Below, one piece after another: positions 57,081-64,000 of a stretch of 64,000 nt of DNA. The DNA is taken from the NCBI RefSeq assembly GCF_035046485.1, contig NC_085138.1, positions 13,519,329 to 13,583,328 of the forward strand, given 5' to 3'. The notes under the pieces are model-generated. The model worked only from the letters and a program-made list of their open reading frames with translations, did no database searches and had not been told where the DNA came from. A program made the translations under genes and the position numbers. The stretch's first letter is position 1; each line of letters opens with the position of its first letter. Source of the DNA: Aedes albopictus. Lineage: Eukaryota > Arthropoda > Insecta > Diptera > Culicidae.

Positions 57081-58309
57081 AGAAGGCCGCATGAGATGGA
57101 GACAAAACAGGTTAAAGAGGGGCTGGAGGTACTGATCCCTACACCCAAGTACCTGTACCAGCCTAAATATTGGTTCGAATACAGTGGAACCATTCACGAA
57201 GTATGAATCGGGTCATCCATAACAAATAAAAGCATATATTTCACATGCAAATAAAGGTGTATTTAGTACTTACTCTATGATGCTGCTTAATCTATGGGTT
57301 GTACTTAGGTTAATCTGTGTGGTCGTCAGTGTGTAACCCCAGTGTATCCCTCGGCGACTGCTGGAGAACGAAGCTGCCCGGACAAACATGCTTGTCAGCA
57401 CCATGCTGACTACTCCATCGCTGCCTTGCTGTCTCGTCATCGCACCAGGCAGGGTTCACACTGCCGTAGGAATTTAGGCAATCATAGAAAGGCCTAGTAT
57501 GACAAAAGAATAGCGAGGACCACTTAGCGAATGCCAGAAATATCACTTTCGAACTTGCTTTGAAATTCACTCTTACCGATCTCAAATTCACACTACACCC
57601 TACTCCATCGTTACTACTTCCACCAGAGCTGGGAATACGTAGCCGTTAACCATGCTTGCGGCTGTTTAATTAAAAAATGATGGATTAGGCTAATTCCCAA
57701 TGATTTGGCTAGTCTGGTTACCTAGGCCTAGAGCACAAAAAATAAATTTTCTCTAGCACAGAATACACCACTTTATCGCACAAACTTTACCGCACAAAAT
57801 ATGACTCAATGGTCAATTTTCGGTCAGGCTATATAGCTTACGTCGACACTGCCTGCTTTACGATTAACCGAATACTGCTGATGGATATCGGATTGCGCAT
57901 ACATCTAGTGTGCAGGTAGTGTTTCATGGCAATTGCTCTTGCTTATCATCGGCGGGTGGCGATAAGAGCAGATAAGGAATGAGATGGGAGAGTGAGACCT
58001 GGATGCTGCTGGTAGAGTGATTATCGATAGGGTTCCTGCTATCGGATTATGGCAAACAGTTTGAAACAAGAACCACACAGGCAAGGAAGGTTCTAAAATG
58101 GGAGATCGGCCTGCAGTGACGGAGCTCAATATGTTGTTGGAGACGAGATGATAATGTCCACTCTAGATGATTTGTGTTTTGTTGTTGTGTTGTACGTGTA
58201 GTGTATTTCACATGGTAAGAGTATTTATATAATATATGCCTCCATTCTATACAGCGACACTGTAGAGCAAATTAAATGCCCCCCGCGAGACTGTTGGTTA
58301 TGAGTGGGT
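57081..58309. other. Unassigned; possible LTR or UTR of a retrotransposon
   Basis: Contains TATA-like TATTTATATAATATATG (about 58226) and GT-rich sequence before it, which could be an LTR promoter, but no matching second LTR or primer-binding site is visible. No supported gene. Confidence 0.3.
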
Positions 58310-59160
58310 TACAACCTTCTGAAATGGCCTTGAGATCCTATGGAACTCCCTGAAGCGGAAAAGGGACCCCTTGAAATGTCTCTGAGGCTACCTGATTTCC
58401 CCTTTAAACCCTCTGAGGCCTCCCTAATATCTCTGAAACTCTAGTGCTCCCCAGAAACCTTCTATGACCCCTTGAAACGCCCTTGAAACCTCTTGATAAG
58501 TTGTCGCTGAAACCTAGCCACCATTTACATAAAGTCTGGGATTTGAATTTTTCTTGCTTCTTCGCTAGCGAATATGATAAGTAAACCACAAAGACATGCA
58601 TGCGTGCGCATGGCGTCTCATCATTATGGTCAATGCCTCTTTTTTTAATGGAATCATCAGCTTCGACTTCTAGTTTTCAAATGTGTAGTTTAGATTTTCA
58701 GGAAGTCTCAGGGGCGTTTAAATAAGAGGGTCACAGGGAGACTCCAGGGGCCTCAGAAGCGCTTCAAGGGTCTCAGGGAGTCCCAAGGGAGTTCCAGCCA
58801 GTCCCAGGGACGTTTCAGGAGGATTCAGGAATATTTCACGGGATTCCAGGGGGTAATGTATGAGATATTTAAAATAAAACCGTACGAATGAGGGGAGGCG
58901 GGGACGACCAAATGAATGCCCCCTTGGGGGTCTCTGAAGCGCTTCACAAGGTTTCAGGGGCGTTTTGGTAAGTCTCAAGTGCGGTACATGGGATCCGAGG
59001 GAATTTTAGTGATATTTTGGAGGTATTTCAGGAAATTTCTGAACATTTCCGGGGGGTCAGAGGAATTCCGGAGGCGTTTTAAGGGGTTTTGTATGAGGAA
59101 GTTTAAGAGGGTTTCGGAGGCATTTCATGACGTTTTAGAGAATTTTCGGTGAGTTTCAGC
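58310..59160. repeat. CCTGAAAC-type repeat with orientation change
   Basis: 58310-58500 reads as C-rich CCTTGAAACGCCCTTGAAAC-type units. 58690-59160 reads as the inverse (GGTTTCAGGGGCGTTTTGG, TTTCGGAGGCATTTCA). About 190 bp of unique sequence lies between. Confidence 0.6.
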
Positions 59161-59183
59161 AGTGTTATGCATTCGTCTTCGGA

Positions 59184-59340
59184 GAGTCTTAGGAGCTGTC
59201 CGTAAACCACATGGTCATTGGTTGGTTGAGGCGGGGGGATCAAGGGCAGAGACCATGGTCCATACTTTTTTTTATTTTGTATGAACCAAATACCACGCAG
59301 TGGGAGGAGTTGGAATTAGTGTTGTCTTGGTAAAATCAGA
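59184..59340. mobile_element. Partial PIF/Harbinger-like MITE
   Basis: TTAGGAGCTGTCCGTAAACC then ACATGGTC matches the family terminus. An ATGAACCAAATACCACG segment near 59280 could be an internal relic. The opposite terminus is not clear. Confidence 0.4.
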
Positions 59341-59449
59341 GCTGATTACTCAAGATTTCCAAATCTCCCCTATACGGGTAAGCTTCCATAAGAATGACTA
59401 CATATTACTAAAATGTTCACGATTTTTTCTGTAATTATTTCGGGAGGGG

Positions 59450-62400
59450 CGTTCTGCGGGTATATCTTCTATGAGTTTTCTCCAAGATTGCATGTAGGGA
59501 TACCGCCAGAAATTTCTTTAGGGATTTCTTCAAGATTATTTTATTTTTATAGAAAAAAATCTTGCAGGTTTTCCTAGAATGATTCAAGTAAGGTTGGTTT
59601 TGAAAGTCTTCCTGCGATTCCTTTGAGATTATTTAGGAAATACATTCAAGGATTGCTACGGAGGTTCGTGCATGTATTCTTCCATGTGTTTCTTCAAACA
59701 TTTCTGTGAGAATTGTCCATCAGAATTCATCTGGAAGAAAAATTCTCAAGAAATCCATTAATTTCTTTAAGGTTTCTCAAGGATAGTTTTCATAGATTTT
59801 TTTCAAAATATGGAATTCCAGGAGAAAAAATTGGCAGAGAAACGAAGATTATTTCAGAGAGCAATCCAAAATTTCCTCTAGAGGGTTTCTTGCTTTTTTT
59901 TCCTGGAGGAATTGTTGTTGAAATATCTCCTGAATTTCTTTGAGGTGAAACTGGATGCATTACGTCATTTTTGGTTTTTGGTTCTTCAGCAAATAATGAA
60001 GCAATATTTTCAAAATCGGTTTTCTTACACATTTTTTATTGGAAGAGTCTGGGTATCTTCAAGTTTTTTTCGTTGTGGAAAATGTTTTTTCCTTTTTACA
60101 AAAAAAATATGGAGATACCCTGATCCTTCCTCTAAATGCGTATGAAAACCGATTTTGGAAATTTTTGCTTCGTTTAAAAAATCAAAACCAAAAAATCAGG
60201 TTATGCATCCAGTTCACCTTAAGTCTTATTCCGTATCTTCAGAGATTCCCTCAGGTATTTATTAAGAATTTTCACAAGCAAATTCCAAAAGTTCTTCCAG
60301 GTATTCCTCAAGACATTGCTTACGGTTTATTCAGACCTTACTTCAGGTATTCTTTAATGTTTTTTCGTTGATGCTTTAGATATTTCTCCAATGGTTTTAT
60401 CAGTAATTCCTACAGAAATTACTCCAGAATCTATTCCTAGGGATTTTTCAAAGAATTTATCAAGTAAACCTTCTATGAATACTTACTCAGAGTTCTCCTG
60501 TTTTTTCAATAATTCTTTCAAAGATTCCTTAAGAAAATCCTTTTATCAAAAAATCGTTCAGAAGTTCTAAATTTTTTTTCAGGCTGTTTTTTGTTTCTGC
60601 AGGGTTATTCTTCAGAGATGTAAATGTATTATTGTATTATTTCTGAAGAAATTGTATAATAAATTCTTCTATGAATCCCTCCAGAGATATTTACAGAATT
60701 TCTTCTAAAGGTTTCATTCAGATTTTTTTTTGATGGATTTATGCATGAATTCTACAAGTTTTTGCATGAATTTTGGAAGATATTTTTAAAGAGATTCCTT
60801 CATGAATTTCTCCACGGATATCTGCAGATCTCTTCTTAAAAATTTGTTGCGATTTTTTTCCTTGAAGTGACTGAAAGAAACTCTGAACCTGAAGATGTTT
60901 CTCATGATTTTTTTTTTCTAAAAATTTAGGAGGCATCTTTTGGAGTTTTTTCTGGTAGAATTTTAGTCCAAGAATCACAATATGAAATTTTCAAGATTTT
61001 TTCTAGGAATCTCCAAAGTTATAACAAGGAGTTTTTTTTAAGAAGGGTAGGGACGGGAAATGTCATATAAATGTCATTTTGTTATTTGCTAGTTTCACTG
61101 CACTTAGTCAGAAATGTTGATCGGCGACATCATTGATTATCCATAACTGTTCAGCGTTATGGACTGGTGATGCGTACGAATAGAAATTTATCCAAAGATG
61201 GTGTAAATGTCTTGATATTTTTAAGAAATTCCTTAGAGTTTCATTTAGAGATTTAGGAATTCTTCCAGGCATTTATATGCATTTTCTGGAAGAATTTAAA
61301 AAAAAACCCTGGAGGAATATCTGAAACAATCCCTACATGAATCTTTAGGGTTCTAAAGAGATATTTCTGACAAAGCACTAGGAGCAATTTACAAAACAAA
61401 ATCGTGTGGTAATTTCTGCGGAAATGCTTAAATGATTTTTTTCTTTAATTATTTGAGGAAGCCATAGAAACATTGCCGAAAGAATTTCTGTATGATTTTT
61501 TTAAATGAATTGTTTTAATGAATTTTTGTTGAACTTCACAAAACAACTAATGAAAAAATCCAAACTGAAATTCCTGAACAAATCCCTTAAAATCTGAAGG
61601 AGTCTCTGAAGATATTTCTGAGAATCCCAGGCATAATATCCGAAGAAATACAAGCGGGACTTTTTGAAATAATCGCTGAAGGATTTTTTGAAGAAATCTT
61701 CAGTGAAATTTCTGTTAATACCTCAGTCAATACCTCGAATGAATCTCCAGAGTAATTAAATAAAAAAACCTAGGAATTTTTTGAAGAAATTCCAGCAGGA
61801 AGTGTTTGAAAAACTTTTTAGCAAAATACCTGGAGAAGGAATTTTTAACGTTTGATTTTAAGAAGGAATTGCTGAATGCATTTCTGAAAGTATTCCTGAA
61901 GCATTTTGTGGACATATTTCTGAAGAATTTCCTGTAGAAATAATTAAAAAAACGCCCAAAGATCCTTTGAAAAAAAAAACTCGAGATATTTCTATAGAAA
62001 TTCCTGTAGAAATTCTTACGACGCATTTATGAATAACTTTGGACACGAATGCCAACTTATTTGGTAAAGTGTCTTTAACATAATAAAAAAAAAATATGAA
62101 TAAATTCCTCAAAGATCTCTGGATGAGTCGCTGTAGTAGTTACTGGACACATTGTGGCGGGAATTTTCAATGAAATTCTTAGAGAAATTCCTGAACAAGT
62201 ATCTGGTGGACTTCCTGAAATACCTGAATGAATTTCTGAACGAATCTCTGAAGGATTTTTCGAAGAAACCACTGGTGGAAGAATTTATTGAAGAATCCTT
62301 AAAAGAATTTCTGAAGTGATCCATGGCAGAGTTTCAAGAGGAATTCGTGGAAATCAACATAAAAGAATTCCTGAATAAATTTCTGGAGAAATTTTCAAGG

Positions 62401-63050
62401 GAATTTCTGAAGTTGACCTTCTGAAAACATCCATGGAGCAATTTTGAAAGCAATCCATTGAAGATTTCTTGATGATATCTTAAAAAGAATTTCAGAAAAA
62501 ATCTCCAGAGAATTTTCTTAAGGAACCCCTGGAAGAATGTCTAACGAAAAATTTGGAAAAATTCCTAAAGAAGTCTGTGAAAGATTTTGAAAATGTGTGA
62601 AGCAATTTCTGGAGGAATACTGATTTTTCGATTTTTTGAAGAAATCGTTGAAAGCATTTCTGAAGAAATCTGAGGATGATTTCCTGAAAAAACTATTGTG
62701 CGGAGTTTTGAAAGATTTGATGTAGCAATTTCTGAGAAATGTTTTCCAGGGAAAGGTTTTCTAGAGGAGTTTTTGAAAAAAAAAATTCAGAGGATCCTCT
62801 AGAGATCATTCTAAATGAAGCTCTGGAGCGATTTCAGAAGAAGTGCATGGCAGATGTTCAACAAAATTCCTGAAAGGATTTTCTTTAAAGATTTTCCAAA
62901 AGAATCCATGCAGCAATTCCGGAACGAATCCGAAAAGAAATTTCCCAGGACATTCCTTGCAGAATTTTTATTAAATTCGCTGGAAAACTTTCTCAAGGAA
63001 TCATTTTGGTAATTTCTGAAGGATTTTTGACAGGAATCCGTGGAGTAGTA
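59450..63050. repeat. GGAATTCC-type minisatellite, inverted then forward
   Basis: 59450-61020 is mainly in reverse orientation (TTTCTTCAAAGATTCC-like). 61030-61240 is unique AT-rich DNA. 61250-63050 runs forward (GAAATTCCTGAAGAAAT-like). Units are more degenerate and AT-rich than in 1-2735. Interrupted by a MITE at 59943-60219. Confidence 0.75.
59943..60219. mobile_element. MITE with AGGTGAA...TTCACCT ends in the array
   Basis: 277 bp. AGGTGAAACTGGATGCATTA on the left is mirrored by TTATGCATCCAGTTCACCT on the right; GGAGATACCC and GGGTATCTTC form inner arms around a T-rich centre. Non-coding. Confidence 0.7.
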
Positions 63051-63374
63051 TCTGACGATATCTGGTCGGCGTTAAGTCAGAGGGGACCAAGTAACAAAAT
63101 TGACGAAAATGAGATTTTTAAGGCATTTGATTAAGAATTACTTTAGCTACTTGGAACATTCACCCGATTTTCTTTATTTTACAATTAACGAGAGTTATAG
63201 CACAATTTTATTTTGATTGAACTGCGAAAATCGATAATAGCGTGCAGTCAAAGTGGACCAAATACTTGATGTCAAGAGAATTGAAAAAATATGTATTGGT
63301 TAAAATCCAATAATCCAAATTGTTTATCATCAAAATATAATACGTTTTCAAATCGTATGGCTCCCTAATGTACA
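63051..63374. other. Unassigned flank
   Basis: AT-rich. GTCAGAGGGGACCAAGTAAC (63078) and GTCAAAGTGGACCAAATACT (63247) are a loose direct repeat. No gene seen. Confidence 0.35.
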
Positions 63375-64000
63375 GGGGATGGCCAGAATGTTTGGGATGG
63401 GCAACTTTTTTTCTCCCACAAAAAAATTCAACATGCTGTAACTTTTCATAGAGTGCATCAAAAATTCTCAAATTTTGACTGTTTGTCAACCTGTTATATG
63501 TGCATCATTGGTACAAATTTGGGCTAGTTTGATTAATTTTTCGCGAAGTTGGAACCGTTTGAGTAAAACACTATTATTTAGACAACTAATTTTTGAACTG
63601 TCATATCTCGGAAACCAGTGAACCGAATTGAATGATTTTTTTAACGTTTATCAACAATATATTGATACTTAATACGACTTTATAAAATGTAATATTTTCT
63701 CACGGCGAATTAAGTTATACCGGATTGAAATTTGTACCCATATAGAGGAAAATAAGTCAAATTTTCAATACCACACAAAAATTACTAAATGTGTTCTTCC
63801 TTCAATCTAAATAGGCTCTAATATATCTGATTGGAGATTACTTGAGAACAGAAGTGAAAAATCTTTGGATATCAACACTAAAATTTATTGACATTGATGT
63901 AAAAAAATTACATTTTTTCGAAAAAAATCCAAAAAGTGCCAATCCATGAAAACTTTTTTCAACATTTAAAAAGTACCTATGTTTTAATAGTTTGTGAAGC
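63375..64000 (+). mobile_element. CAGGGGAT-ended repeat, start of an element leaving the window
   Basis: Begins ACAGGGGATGGCCAGAATGT, the inverse of the end at 24552-24571. The following text (GCTGTAACTTTTC, ACAAATTTGG, GAACTGTCATATCTC) parallels the left arm at 22440-22700 in the same order. It looks like a less decayed relative. The other end is beyond the window; no coding region seen. Confidence 0.6.

Noticed and set aside
1..64000. Endogenous viral elements (flavivirus-, rhabdovirus- or similar), common in Aedes
   Set aside because: No frame or fragment showed recognisable viral polymerase, nucleoprotein or glycoprotein motifs; all polymerase motifs belong to retrotransposons.

Overview
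This window looks like nuclear DNA from a culicine mosquito, most likely Aedes. That is an inference from recognised sequence, not a database result. The grounds are genes with short spliced introns, a very high load of transposable elements (non-LTR, BEL/Pao, hAT, Tc1/mariner-like and PIF/Harbinger-like MITEs), a tRNA-type SINE head, and long arrays of a GGAATTCCTGGAGGAAT minisatellite. There are no bacterial operons, CRISPR arrays or rRNA genes.

Only four host genes can be supported. Three are small secreted proteins of the ML/DUF1091-like (MD-2-related lipid recognition) type, all on the + strand: gene A (9929-10503), gene B (35557-36128) and gene C (50242-50834). They share one plan: a signal-peptide exon, one phase-0 intron of 53-68 bp, and a single second exon, giving 173, 170 and 174 residues. 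The fourth is a Ly6/uPAR-type GPI-anchored three-finger protein on the - strand (10612-11067), convergent with gene A.

Layout: 1-2735, GGAATTCC minisatellite. 2957-8887, two copies of an unclassified hairpin-ended element carrying a ~152-bp tandem repeat, arranged head to head, with a TTCGACC element inserted by a 9-bp target duplication. 8914-14066, MITEs, gene A, the Ly6 gene, a SINE. 14583-18984, a decayed hAT transposase and a decayed multi-exon transposase-like gene. 20753-20935, a perfect 81-bp-arm hairpin. 21616-32887, a 5,636-bp head-to-tail duplication with no difference found. 30911-35429, a full-length non-LTR retrotransposon with an intact 1,225-codon ORF, inserted into gene B and flanked by a 287-bp target-site duplication that leaves gene B intact downstream. 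36960-43141, minisatellite arrays with a ~680-bp higher-order repeat, one unit of which is occupied by another hairpin-ended element. 43440-49470, BEL/Pao and RTE-like remnants broken by MITEs and a foldback. 50242-50834, gene C. 51930-56800, a Tc1-type MITE and an RTE-like pseudogene with three nested insertions, one of them a 2.2-kb TIR element carrying minisatellite. 56780-63050, more short-period repeats. 63375-64000, the start of a further repeat that runs off the window.

The host genes are islands in transposon DNA. The most informative structures are the retrotransposon that inserted into gene B while duplicating its promoter and first exon, the perfect 5.6-kb duplication, the long perfect hairpin, and the hairpin-ended element whose empty and occupied sites are both visible.
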